Shown: positions 1 through 8,450 of the stretch, in pieces | Layout of the letters: each line of letters opens with the position of its first letter | Numbering within the stretch: the first letter of the stretch is position 1 | Assembly (NCBI RefSeq): GCF_017377395.1 | Contig: NZ_CP061800.1 | Span: forward strand, 992,001-1,056,000 | DNA length: 64,000 nucleotides | Direction of reading: 5' to 3' | Source of the DNA: Desulfonema magnum | Lineage (GTDB): Bacteria > Desulfobacterota > Desulfobacteria > Desulfobacterales > 4be13 | Program-made: the position numbers and the translations under genes | Notes under the pieces: generated by a model | Told to the model about the DNA's origin: nothing | The model's input: only the letters and a program-made list of their open reading frames with translations | The model's database searches: none

Positions 1-152
1 TCGGGGAGAAATTCCACAAAAAAATAAACCAGACATCCAACCCCCGGAAAGATGATAATGATATAAACCCAGAACCGGTCACGGCCTGTTTTAAGCGCGT
101 GAACCACAAAATACACCTGAAATAACAAACTTAAGACTCCTAATAACGGCAT
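1..152 (-). CDS. N-terminal part of a two-TM (PLDc_N-like) membrane protein, cut by window edge
   Basis: An open frame begins with ATG at 152-150 on the minus strand after a GGGAGAG ribosome-binding site and runs off the left edge, so about 50 residues are visible. They form a hydrophobic helix, the loop HALKTGRDRFW, a second hydrophobic helix and FFVEFLP. This pattern resembles the cardiolipin-synthase N-terminal (PLDc_N) domain, which in many deltaproteobacterial proteins precedes a tetratricopeptide region; the downstream part is not visible, so that is inference. It starts 35 bp after the stop of the DUF4846 gene on the same strand, suggesting co-transcription. Confidence 0.6.
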   Translation of the reverse strand, partial: MPLLGVLSLLFQVYFVVHALKTGRDRFWVYIIIIFPGVGCLVYFFVEFLP

Positions 153-187
153 ATGACACACTCTCCCAGTTTTTCGGAACAGATTTT

Positions 188-1033
188 CTATGGAAACCTT
201 TTTAGCTGGTTCCTTTCAAATGTCCATTCCGGCGTATAAAGTTTTTGTCCGAAATTTATTTTATACCAGGGATTCCGTCCCTGATTTACCGGATTTTTTA
301 AAATGTGTATATCCTGAGCAGGCATATAACTTTGTGCCAGCAGAAACAGCTTCTTTCCTGTTGCCTTATTCACCGCCATATCAACAACAATGACAGCATG
401 TCCGGGAAATCCGCCTTCTATGAAAACATCACCTGGTTTCATGTTATTAACATTTTTAACGGGTTGTAATTCTTTACTCAGTGAATGGGTTCCCGCATAC
501 AGAAATACAGTATCAAGATATTTTCTGAATTTGGCATAAGAAGCGTTGTATGCTTGGGAACGATGCCATCTGACTTTGTTGCCTTTTACCACGGGACGAT
601 ACCCTTCTGTCCATTTTCCGAAGGATGCCTCATCACCGCTTGTAAAATTAAAGTGAATCGCCTTATAATTCCCCATTGAATAAAAATATTCCGCCCTGAG
701 TCGGATAACAGCATCCGCACATTGTTGCAGGTCTTTGTTCCCCACATCTATGTCAATGACAGCAACATGCACTTCCTGGTCGGATTTTTTTTGTCCGTTG
801 AAAAGATAAACAGGATGGTTGCCGTTTTTTACAGGCAAATGACGAAGCCAGGATTCAAAAGATCCCGGGGAGACAGCGGTCCTTTGATATCCTTCCGGAA
901 CCGGTATCTGATTGATAATGGCGCTGGCCCGGTCATATTTGTTTAACCATAAATATGTTTCCGAAGCCAACACCGCTGAAACAGGTGTGATAATGGCGAA
1001 CAGAAATGCCAAGATGTTTGATCTGAAAGTCAC
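188..1033 (-). CDS. Exported DUF4846 domain protein
   Basis: A 281-residue protein with a GTG start and an N-terminal signal peptide (hydrophobic residues about 6-23, probable cleavage near VLA-SE). The body matches my memory of the DUF4846 family: GSFESWLRHLP, VAVIDIDVGN, QQCADAVIRLRAEY, GDVFIEGGFPGHAVIVVD, LLAQSYMPAQDIHILKNP and a C-terminal LYTPEWTF. The biochemical role of the family is unknown. The conserved His and Asp residues in the GHAVIVVD segment suggest an extracytoplasmic enzyme, but that is inference. It precedes the two-TM gene by 35 bp. No strong ribosome-binding site precedes the GTG, so the exact start is uncertain. Confidence 0.8.
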   Translation of the reverse strand: MTFRSNILAFLFAIITPVSAVLASETYLWLNKYDRASAIINQIPVPEGYQRTAVSPGSFESWLRHLPVKNGNHPVYLFNGQKKSDQEVHVAVIDIDVGNKDLQQCADAVIRLRAEYFYSMGNYKAIHFNFTSGDEASFGKWTEGYRPVVKGNKVRWHRSQAYNASYAKFRKYLDTVFLYAGTHSLSKELQPVKNVNNMKPGDVFIEGGFPGHAVIVVDMAVNKATGKKLFLLAQSYMPAQDIHILKNPVNQGRNPWYKINFGQKLYTPEWTFERNQLKRFP

Positions 1034-1569
1034 AAGTGCTTATCGTCAGGTCTTTGGCCGAGTTGAATTGAATTGCATATCATTAATAGCTGAAACAATG
1101 GTTTTGAATGACTTGCTTTACCGTGAAAATACATTTTGAAAAGCCGGGTTTTTTATCTGAGAATATTTTCATAACCAGGGGGGCGAAAAACCCGGCTTTT
1201 TCATAAGCGTTTATTCATTGTTTAACTATTCTCATTCTTGACGCATTTATTTATGGCATAAATTGAATAAAGTTGCAAAATGTTTTTTACAGGATGAGGA
1301 AAAATCGGGGAAATGCCTGCTGAACGCTGTGAAAGGGAGTCATTGTCTGAAGGATTAAAAGCCTTACAGAACGGGGACGAATCAGGGAAATCCCTGAATC
1401 AAATCTGTTTGGCAAGGTCGGATTTCAGGAATTTGATTAGCAGAGCGTAGCCTTGTTGGGAAAACAGATAAATGTATTTTGAGGCGTTCATGGCATCATG
1501 TTTGTAAAAATCAATAATAAAATCAAAGGGGTGCTGGCGGTGATCAGTCTCCGCCGCCAGACATACATC
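1034..1569. other. 536-bp intergenic region between carA and the DUF4846 gene
   Basis: No credible coding sequence. It holds the 15-bp inverted repeat listed separately at 1138-1202, which lies downstream of the leftward carA gene. The rest is AT-rich with no other structure that I could recognise. Confidence 0.5.
1138..1202. terminator. Long-loop inverted repeat, possible bidirectional terminator
   Basis: Positions 1139-1153 (AAAAGCCGGGTTTTT) are the exact reverse complement of 1186-1200, giving a 15-bp stem with a 32-nt loop. The GC core flanked by A and T runs would work as an intrinsic terminator in either direction. It lies about 370 bp downstream of carA and just upstream of the DUF4846 gene. 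The long loop is unusual, so a mobile hairpin is an alternative. Confidence 0.5.
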
Positions 1570-2697
1570 TTATTTCATCAAATTTGTAAATTCATCAAAC
1601 AGATAATTGGCATCATGGGGCCCGGGAGAGGCTTCAGGATGGTATTGCACCGCAAAAACAGGATATTTGCGGTGTCTGAATCCCTCCAGCGTGTTATCAT
1701 TCAGATTGATATGGGTGATCTCAAAATCCTTTTTGTCAAGGCTGTCCCTGTCCACTGCAAACCCGTGATTCTGAGAGGTAATTTCAATCTTTCCGGTTAA
1801 AAGGTTTTTTACCGGCTGATTGGCTCCCCGGTGTCCGAATTTCAATTTAAAGGTTTTCCCTCCCAGGGCAAGCCCCAATATCTGATGTCCGAGGCAAATC
1901 CCGAACATGGGACAGTATCCCAAAAGCGACTGAATGGTTTCAACCGCATAAGTGACAGGCTCGGGATCACCAGGGCCGTTTGAAAGAAAAATGCCATCCG
2001 GTGACATTGCTTTGATCGTATCTGCTCCGGTCGAGGCAGGAACCACAATAATTTCACATCCTGCGGATTCCAGACATCTTAAAATATTATATTTTATCCC
2101 AAAATCAAAAGCCACCACAGCATGTTTTTTCCCTCTGTGTTTCCAGATCATTTTATCTGAAACACTCGCATCACAAGGAACAGGCTTTCCGTCTGTCCAG
2201 TAATACGGAACCGATGTTGTAACTTGTCTGGCAAGGTCCTGTCCCACCATGCTCGGAATTTCCCCTGCTCTTTTTACGAGCGATACCGGATCAAGGTCTT
2301 CAGTGGAAATAAATGCCCGCATGGCCCCTGCATTTCGGATATGCCGTGTCAGCGCACGGGTGTCAAGTTCTTCTATTCCCATTATTCCCTGTTTTTTCAG
2401 ATAATCTTCAAGGGTGGCCGATGCTCTGAAATTGCTTGGAAAATGCTGGTATTCCCTGACAATAAAAGCGGAAACCTGTATCCGGTCAGACTCAGTATCT
2501 TCAGGATTGACACCGTAATTGCCTATCAGAGGGTAAGTCATGGTCACCATCTGTCCCTTGTAAGAAGGATCAGTGAGAACTTCCTGATATCCGGTCATGC
2601 TGGTGTTAAATACAATTTCTCCTGAAGTTTCCCCGGGGCCTGTAAAGGAACGGCAGTCAAATGTACGTCCGTCTTCAAGTGCTAGTAATGTTTTCAT
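1570..2697 (-). CDS. carA: Carbamoyl-phosphate synthase small (glutaminase) subunit
   Basis: A 375-residue, full-length CarA. It hydrolyses glutamine and passes ammonia to the large subunit CarB for carbamoyl phosphate, the precursor of arginine and pyrimidines. The N-terminal CarA domain carries LEDGRTFDCRSFTG and FNTSMTGYQEVLTDPSY. The C-terminal class I amidotransferase domain shows the nucleophile in FGICLGHQ (Cys268) and His353/Glu355 in QYHPEASPGPHD. carB is not in the window, so the subunits are not adjacent at this end. No clear Shine-Dalgarno precedes the ATG; instead a tandem-repeat array lies about 20 bp upstream (2716-2784). Confidence 0.97.
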   Translation of the reverse strand: MKTLLALEDGRTFDCRSFTGPGETSGEIVFNTSMTGYQEVLTDPSYKGQMVTMTYPLIGNYGVNPEDTESDRIQVSAFIVREYQHFPSNFRASATLEDYLKKQGIMGIEELDTRALTRHIRNAGAMRAFISTEDLDPVSLVKRAGEIPSMVGQDLARQVTTSVPYYWTDGKPVPCDASVSDKMIWKHRGKKHAVVAFDFGIKYNILRCLESAGCEIIVVPASTGADTIKAMSPDGIFLSNGPGDPEPVTYAVETIQSLLGYCPMFGICLGHQILGLALGGKTFKLKFGHRGANQPVKNLLTGKIEITSQNHGFAVDRDSLDKKDFEITHINLNDNTLEGFRHRKYPVFAVQYHPEASPGPHDANYLFDEFTNLMK

Positions 2698-2715
2698 GGC
2701 AAATATTAAATATAT

Positions 2716-2784
2716 TTAGGTGTTAGGTGTTAGGGTGTTAGGGTGTTAGGTGTTAAGTGTTAAGTGTTAAGTGTCAGAGTGTTA
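2716..2784. repeat. 7/8-bp tandem repeat array upstream of carA
   Basis: Reading with carA (minus strand), units such as AACACCT, AACACTT and AACACCCT follow one another for about 70 bp just before the carA start. The same motif in the same orientation relative to its downstream gene recurs at 19871-19953. Confidence 0.85.
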
Positions 2785-2802
2785 CTCGATGATCAAATTT
2801 TT

Positions 2803-2893
2803 GGTAGTCCTGCAAAGGTAGTGATGAATCCCGTTCAGTCCCCCGGTTATCAGGACAGTGAATCTCATTCATCATTGCTTGTGCAGGACTACC
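2803..2893. repeat. 91-bp palindromic dispersed repeat, copy 1
   Basis: The ends are inverted copies of GGTAGTCCTGC and the interior is also largely self-complementary (GATGAAT...ATTCATC). A nearly identical copy in the opposite orientation is at 37050-37140 and a decayed copy at 4388-4470. No coding capacity, so it looks like a miniature inverted-repeat element. Confidence 0.85.
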
Positions 2894-3149
2894 CAATCCT
2901 TTTCCGGTCTGAAATATATAAGCACGTCCCAAACAGTCAGCAGACAATTTTGTTCAGTAAAGATATTGCCTCATTTTTCAGGCTTCTTCTGTTGTAAATG
3001 CATAATCATTTATGAGGCGATATTTACGTATAATATTGAGCAGGACATCTGCGAATTTTTTCCAATTTTCGAAGGCACAGACAAATTGGCAAGTGCCTGA
3101 TGAAGTTGGGCCAGGGCGCGTGGTCACGAGATGAACGAGCAAAGCCAAT

Positions 3150-4130
3150 TTATTTCAAACCAGCTTCCTTATAATAACGCATAGCGCCCGGATGGATGGG
3201 AGCAGCCAGATTTTCAAGCATATCTTTTTGGGTCAGTCCCTCAAAAGCAACATGAAGTGATTTAAAATAATTAAAATTTTCAAAAATTTCTTTGGTAATA
3301 GCATAGGCAACGAGATTTGAGACCTTGTCAGAAGTCACGAACGTGGCTCTGACACCGAATGTATCAACATCAGAACGGTTCTGAACACTCCGATAATATT
3401 CCACAGGAACCCGTGTTCTGACGTAATACGGATATGTTCTGGTAAGCTTGCTCGCAATAACAGGCATGGGAATGATTTTTACTTTTCTTTTTCCCGAAGT
3501 TGCATTGAGAATTGCTCCGGTCGGATGTCCCACTGTGTAAAAGAAAGCGTCAAGTTTGCCTTGCTGAAGCAGTCTGGACGCGTCAGAAGCTTTTACACTT
3601 TCCGCTGTCAGATCCTTTTTATAATCAATTCCTGCCTGAGCCAGCGCATCAATGGAATTCTGACGATGACCGGAACCAGGATTGCCAAGATTAACTTTTT
3701 TGCCCCTCAGGTCCCTGATATTATTGATACCTGAATCCGCAGCAGCGCACAATGTGCAGGCTTCACTATAGAGACTGAACATGGAACGGAGTTTTTTCAG
3801 TCTCCCTGTCGGTTTCCATTCAGCCAGGCCATGAACAGCTTGGTAATGCCGATCTGACTGGGCAAAACCAAAATCCAGTTCACCCGATATGACTGCATTG
3901 ATATTATACACGGAACCATCAGTGGATTCCACACTGCATCGGATGCCGTACTCTTCCCGCTTTTTGTTCACAATACGGGATATTGCGCCGCCTGCCTGAT
4001 AGAAAACACCTGTGACGGCACCGGTGCCGATGGTTATAATATTTTCAGCCTGTGCGTCCGGCGGTGTCCCTCCTGTGGAGAGAGTAAAGCAAAACACAAA
4101 TACTGCAAGCAAAACAAACATATTTTTCAT
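3150..4130 (-). CDS. TAXI-family TRAP transporter solute-binding protein
   Basis: A 326-residue exported protein with a signal peptide (residues 1 to about 28, cleavage near AQA-EN) and an ATG preceded by GAGGAA. The TAXI family signature is clear: ITIGTGAVTGVFYQAGGAI near the mature N-terminus, then DFGFAQSD, LRSMFSLYSEA, DLRGKKVNLGNPGSGHR and KLDAFFYTVGHP. TAXI proteins are periplasmic receptors that usually serve a fused TRAP membrane permease for carboxylates or amino acids. No permease gene is nearby, so it is an orphan receptor in this window and its ligand cannot be told from sequence. Confidence 0.9.
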   Translation of the reverse strand: MKNMFVLLAVFVFCFTLSTGGTPPDAQAENIITIGTGAVTGVFYQAGGAISRIVNKKREEYGIRCSVESTDGSVYNINAVISGELDFGFAQSDRHYQAVHGLAEWKPTGRLKKLRSMFSLYSEACTLCAAADSGINNIRDLRGKKVNLGNPGSGHRQNSIDALAQAGIDYKKDLTAESVKASDASRLLQQGKLDAFFYTVGHPTGAILNATSGKRKVKIIPMPVIASKLTRTYPYYVRTRVPVEYYRSVQNRSDVDTFGVRATFVTSDKVSNLVAYAITKEIFENFNYFKSLHVAFEGLTQKDMLENLAAPIHPGAMRYYKEAGLK

Positions 4131-4194
4131 TTCAGTTCCTCTTTTTTATGTGATGGTCATAAATCATAGTTTTTACCATTCAAAAGAACCCCGG

Positions 4195-4325
4195 GAGGGT
4201 TGCAACATAATCTTCGGTCTGCCAACCATACTTAAACCTTGGCAGAAACGCCCTGGGTTGGAGACGCCGGAGATATTGGCAGACTGTAAGTCTGGCACTC
4301 CGGAGCGACAGACATTTTTTTAAAA
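4195..4325. repeat. Dispersed inverted-repeat element, diverged copy
   Basis: The right half (about 4261-4325, with GCCGGAGATATTGGCAGAC and CACTCCGGAGCGACAGACAT) closely matches the right half of the element at 22392-22516. The left arm has decayed. It sits upstream of the TAXI gene start. Confidence 0.7.
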
Positions 4326-4387
4326 ACTATATTTATATACAATGAGGAAGTCAACTTAATTTATAGTAAAAATTGTTGTCAGTCTTA

Positions 4388-4470
4388 CGGAGGCAATGAT
4401 GAATCCTGTTCAGTCCCCGAAACTCAGGACACTGAATCTCATTCATGACTACTTGTGCAGAAATACGAAT
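4388..4470. repeat. 91-bp palindromic dispersed repeat, decayed copy
   Basis: It shares the order GATGAATCC, GTTCAGTCCCC, CAGGACA, TGAATCTCATTCAT and CTTGTGCAG with the copy at 2803-2893, but has lost the terminal GGTAGTCCTGC boxes. Same orientation as copy 1. Confidence 0.7.
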
Positions 4471-4836
4471 TTTTTACTCATTGGCACTGAGAACATCTTT
4501 CGGGTTTCAAGGGAGTTCGGGGTCGCCTGCTCAATTTTTTCACTTGGCAACCGGGGATGTTTTTCAAAGCGGGCTTCCATAAGCCGGAGAAGCATCCTGC
4601 TCCCTGCATGACAGGAGAATCCGCCCCCCTGAAATACTTCCTTCACCCCGTTGACCGGTTCTTTAAAAGAGCAACGGATGTCGCAAATATATCGCGTGCG
4701 GCGACCTGAAGGCATCTAGGAGGTGCCGATAAATATAAAAGTCGGTTAAAATCGGCTCTTGCGGCATGACGAATTTATAAACACCTGTTAAATAAGGCTT
4801 TGCAAGTTTAAGTTAAATTTTCGGGAAACCTTTAAG

Positions 4837-4975
4837 AAAAAACCGCTTCGCTTTATTTTTGCACTCCTTTTGTGCTGAATGCAAAAAACCGCTTCGCTTT
4901 ATTTTTGCACTCCTTTTGTGCTGAATGCAAAAAACCGCTTCGCTTTATTTTTGCACTCCTTTTGTGCCGGATGCA
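4837..4975. repeat. Three tandem copies of a 46-bp unit
   Basis: The core AACCGCTTCGCTTTATTTTT recurs at 4841, 4887 and 4933 with an exact 46-bp period and almost no divergence. A fourth, degenerate relative is at about 5098-5140. No spacer variation, so it is not a CRISPR. The rest of 4471-4836 shows no recognisable gene or motif. Confidence 0.85.
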
Positions 4976-4982
4976 AAAAATC

Positions 4983-5093
4983 GGGTGTGTCCCACCTTTT
5001 ACACACCCGAAAAAAATCAGCCACAAAGACACAAAGGAACCACAGAGAGACTTCGTGAAACTTTGTGTCTTCTTGTGTAAAAGGTGGGACATA
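4983..5093. repeat. ~110-bp repeat unit with inverted GGTGGGACA ends
   Basis: A single reverse-oriented copy of the unit tandemly repeated at 7965-8450: it contains CACAAAGACACAAAGGAACC and AGAGACTTCGTGAAACTTTG. It is bounded by TGTCCCACCTTTTACACA on the left and TGTAAAAGGTGGGACATA on the right, which are inverted copies of each other. Confidence 0.8.
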
Positions 5094-5228
5094 CCCAAAA
5101 AATCGCTTCGCTCTGTTTTTGCAGTTTTTTGTACCGAAAATTTTTTGATCTGCTGAATGTCCGTCTTAGAACACGCTGTTCGGCAGAAGACAGTAACCCG
5201 TGAACATACCGATGGGATTCAGTATATA

Positions 5229-5256
5229 TTGACATAAAATTGGCAGAGTGTAAATA
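5229..5256 (+). promoter_or_regulatory. Putative sigma-70 promoter for the sensor kinase
   Basis: TTGACA at 5229-5234 is followed after 16 bp by TAAATA at 5251-5256. It lies about 360 bp upstream of the kinase start in otherwise noncoding DNA. The -35 box is perfect and the -10 box weaker. Confidence 0.4.
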
Positions 5257-5617
5257 TATAAATTTCAGTCCGCCTCAGACCTCATTATAACCAAAATTTT
5301 TTATTGATGAATTTGAGAAATGTTTTGTGTGAGGGGAGCCGGAAAAAACGCGTCAATCTGCTCGGGGATGAAAGGAAATATCTTCGGGATGATTTGATTT
5401 TCCAAGCAATTCAGGAGTTTTTCAGGTCAGAATCAGGCTTTTCCTGATTTACAATATTTTTTTGATCGGATATGGAATAAAATCGGAAAACGGGCAGGCC
5501 CTGTTTCTCTGCCGCACAGGAACGAAAGAAAATGCTCAGCGGAACAGCGCATCTTTTCCGAGTTCCGTGAGCAATGTTCTGACCTGCGTTCATGAGAGTG
5601 CATTTTCGGAGAAAAAG

Positions 5618-7621
5618 ATGAAAATACTTATCGTTGATGATAAAAAAGAGGGGCTTTACCTTTTGGAAACACTGCTGAAAAAGGGCGGTCACGAAGTCGT
5701 ATCTGCAGCGAACGGGGCAGAGGCTCTGGAAATATTATCCGCTGAAAACGTGGAAATGATCATCTCTGACATCCTCATGCCTGAAATGGACGGGTATCAG
5801 TTTTGTAAAAATATCAGACAGGACGAAAAATTAAAAGACATTCCCTTTATTTTTTATTCAGCTACATATACAGACGAAAAAGATGAGGCTTTTGCCTTAA
5901 AACTGGGAGCGGACAGATTCATTCGGAAAACTGTCAGGCCGGATGAGCTTTTGGGAAAAACAATACAGAACGTGATTAAAGATAAAGAACAACATGAATC
6001 TGTTCAGAAAAAGTCCACACCTCTGAAAGACGAGAAAGAAATTTATAAGCTTTACAGTGAACGCTTGGTTAATAAGCTGGAAAAAAAAGTGTCAGAACTG
6101 AATTCCTCATTGACTAAACAGGAGCAATTAAATGAAAAGCTGAAAATTAAGGAATATGCCATTGCATCGTCCATTAACGGAATAGCATTTGCCGACCTTG
6201 ATGGGAATTTAACCTATGTCAACCAGTCTTTTCTTGACATGTGGGGATATGACAGCGAGGAAGAGGTGCTTGGGAAATCAGCAACAAAGTTTTGGAACTC
6301 TGAATACAATGGTTTGGAAGTAATAAAGAAGCTGTATTATAAAAATAAATGGTCCGGCGAAATGAAAGCCAAAAGAAAGAACGGATCCGTTTTTGATGTC
6401 CGAATATCAGCAAATCTGGTCACTCAGAAGGACGGCAGACACCTTTGCATGATGGCATCATTCAGAGATATTTCTGAGCAGCGCAAGTTGGAAGCCCAGC
6501 TTCGTCTGTCCCAGAAAATGGAAGCCATTGGGAGACTGGCTGGCGGAATTGCTCATGATTTTAACAATATTCTTTTTATAATCATGGGTTACGCAGAGAT
6601 GATTATGGGAGATTTTCCTAAAGACAGCGAGCCATATAATAAATTGATGAAAATTCTCACGGCATCCAAACGCGCCAGAGACCTGGTTCGCCAAATTCTC
6701 ACCTTCAGTCGTCAGGATGATACGGAACGAAAGCCTTTGAATATTCAACCGGTTATAAAAGAATCACTGAAATTGCTGAGGTCATCAATATCCAAAAATA
6801 TTGAGTTCAAAGTGAACCTGGATACTGATTGCGGAGACATTATGGGAGACCCGACCCAGATTCATCAGATAATGATGAACCTGTGTACCAACGCTTACCA
6901 TGCGATGGAGGAGACAGGTGGCTGCCTTGAAGTGACGCTGAACGAAGTGGTTATCGGAACTGATGATATGATGAATATAAAACCGGGAAAACATCTTCGC
7001 TTATCAGTTCATGACACGGGGAAAGGAATGACTTCTGATGTAATGGAAAAAATTTTTGAGCCGTATTACACAACAAAAGAAAAAAACAAAGGTACCGGTC
7101 TTGGTTTGTCCGTGGTACATGGAATTATAAAAAACCATGAGGGTAATATAACCGTTTACAGCGAACCGGACAGGGGAACAACATTCAATCTCTATCTGCC
7201 AGTGATTGAAGAAAAATCTGTTGAGGAAACAATATCTGATGATGCTGTTCAAAAAGGGAGCGAACATATTCTTCTGGTAGATGATGAAAAACAGATTGTA
7301 AAAATGGAAAGTCAGATGTTGGAAGCTCTCGGATATCAGGTGACAGCATTTATCAGCAGCAGTGAGGCGTTGAACACATTCCGAACAGAGCCGGAAACAT
7401 TCGATCTTGTGATTACAGATATGGCTATGCCAAACATGACGGGTGAAAAACTGGCACAACAGTTAAAGAATATAAGATCAGATATCCCGATTATTCTTTG
7501 CACCGGGTTCAGCGAGCGTATCAGTGAAAACAGGGCAAGGAGAATGGGCATTGACGGATATATTATGAAACCTATGCTTAAAAACGAATTAGCTAAAAAA
7601 ATAAGGGAAATATTGGACTGA
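5618..7621 (+). CDS. Hybrid sensor histidine kinase (REC-PAS-HisKA-HATPase-REC)
   Basis: A 667-residue cytoplasmic kinase with no membrane segment. Order: receiver domain 1-120 with phospho-acceptor Asp51 (IISDILMPEMDGY), a coiled-coil linker, a PAS domain about 175-290 (FADLDGNLTYVNQSF), HisKA with His313 in GGIAHDFNN, HATPase with MNLCTNAYHAM, DTGKGM and GTGLGLSVVHG, then a second receiver with Asp601 (DLVITDMAMP). The layout suggests that it takes a phosphoryl signal through the first receiver and passes phosphate to its own C-terminal receiver; the partner is unknown. The ATG at 5618 follows CGGAG and begins exactly at the receiver fold. An in-frame upstream extension to 5462 adds no domain and was not used. 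Confidence 0.9.
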   Translation: MKILIVDDKKEGLYLLETLLKKGGHEVVSAANGAEALEILSAENVEMIISDILMPEMDGYQFCKNIRQDEKLKDIPFIFYSATYTDEKDEAFALKLGADRFIRKTVRPDELLGKTIQNVIKDKEQHESVQKKSTPLKDEKEIYKLYSERLVNKLEKKVSELNSSLTKQEQLNEKLKIKEYAIASSINGIAFADLDGNLTYVNQSFLDMWGYDSEEEVLGKSATKFWNSEYNGLEVIKKLYYKNKWSGEMKAKRKNGSVFDVRISANLVTQKDGRHLCMMASFRDISEQRKLEAQLRLSQKMEAIGRLAGGIAHDFNNILFIIMGYAEMIMGDFPKDSEPYNKLMKILTASKRARDLVRQILTFSRQDDTERKPLNIQPVIKESLKLLRSSISKNIEFKVNLDTDCGDIMGDPTQIHQIMMNLCTNAYHAMEETGGCLEVTLNEVVIGTDDMMNIKPGKHLRLSVHDTGKGMTSDVMEKIFEPYYTTKEKNKGTGLGLSVVHGIIKNHEGNITVYSEPDRGTTFNLYLPVIEEKSVEETISDDAVQKGSEHILLVDDEKQIVKMESQMLEALGYQVTAFISSSEALNTFRTEPETFDLVITDMAMPNMTGEKLAQQLKNIRSDIPIILCTGFSERISENRARRMGIDGYIMKPMLKNELAKKIREILD

Positions 7622-7691
7622 AATTACAGAGTTAATGCATATGGACAATTGAAGGGATATTCTGCCCTGTCATCATCATAAGTACCTGATC

Positions 7692-7747
7692 ACTCGATGT
7701 TCAAATTTTTTTTGTCCGAACCGGGTCAGAAAACCTGATCATCGAGT
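7692..7747. repeat. Short inverted repeat downstream of the kinase
   Basis: ACTCGATGTTCA (7692-7703) pairs with TGATCATCGAGT (7736-7747) with one mismatch. A related box, ACTCGATGATCAAATTTTT, occurs at about 2784-2802 beside the 91-bp element, so it may be a further dispersed motif. It lacks a T tail, so it is not an obvious terminator. Confidence 0.45.
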
Positions 7748-7964
7748 TATACAAAATCCTTGTGTAGCGGGAGCCAGTTTTTATAATTATAAAAAACTTG
7801 ATTATCGAATATCAGAAACCTCCGAGGTTCTGAAAACGACCTGACCGAGTTCGCCGAAGTCCTCAGCGGGTTTATGTCTGAAAATTTATGATCAGATACA
7901 TGGCCGGAACTTGACAAATTCATCTGATTTAAATTTATCACCGGAATGTCCGCTTTTTTTCGGG

Positions 7965-8450
7965 TGTGTCCCGCCTTTTACACAAGGACAGGTTTTATGT
8001 GTAAAAGGCGGGACACATCCGTTTTTTTACCACGAAGGCACGAAGGCGCAAAGTCTCACGAAGTCTCTCCGTGGTTCCTTTGTGTCTCTGTGGCTGATTT
8101 TTTCGGATAAAAGGCGGGACGCATCCGTTTTTTACCACGAAGACACAAAGTCTCACGAAGTCTCTCTGTGGTTCCTTTGTGTCTTTGTGGCTGATTTTTT
8201 CGGATGTGTAAAAGGCGGGACACATCCGTTTTTGCCACGAAGGCACGAAGTCTCACGAAGTCTTTTTGCGGTTCCTTTGTGTCTTTGTGTCTTTGTGGCT
8301 TTGTGGCTGATTTTTTCGGATAAAAGGCGGGACACATCCGTTTTTTTGCCACGAAGACACAAAGTCTCACGAAGTCTCTTTGTGGTTCCTTTGTGTCTTT
8401 GTGTCTTTGTGGCTGATTTTTTCGGATGTGTAAAAGGTGGGACACACCCT
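7965..8450. repeat. Tandem array of ~105-bp units
   Basis: The box AAAAGGCGGGACACATCC (with small changes) recurs at about 8003, 8111, 8212, 8323 and 8433, so units are 101-111 bp. Between boxes lie CACGAAG, CTCACGAAGTCTCT and GGTTCCTTTGTGTCTTTGTGG stretches with internal CTTTGTGT slippage. The left end is an inverted box (GTGTCCCGCCTTTTACAC, about 7966-7983). Fragments of the same family are at 4983-5093 and 26019-26070. Open frames through this DNA are repeat translations, not genes. Confidence 0.85.

Noticed and set aside
4449..4715. 88-codon minus-strand frame
   Set aside because: No family resemblance, no ribosome-binding site, and it overlaps the decayed 91-bp repeat.
4837..5100. CRISPR-like regular repeats
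   Set aside because: The units are head-to-tail without variable spacers and no cas gene is present; the same holds for 7965-8450.
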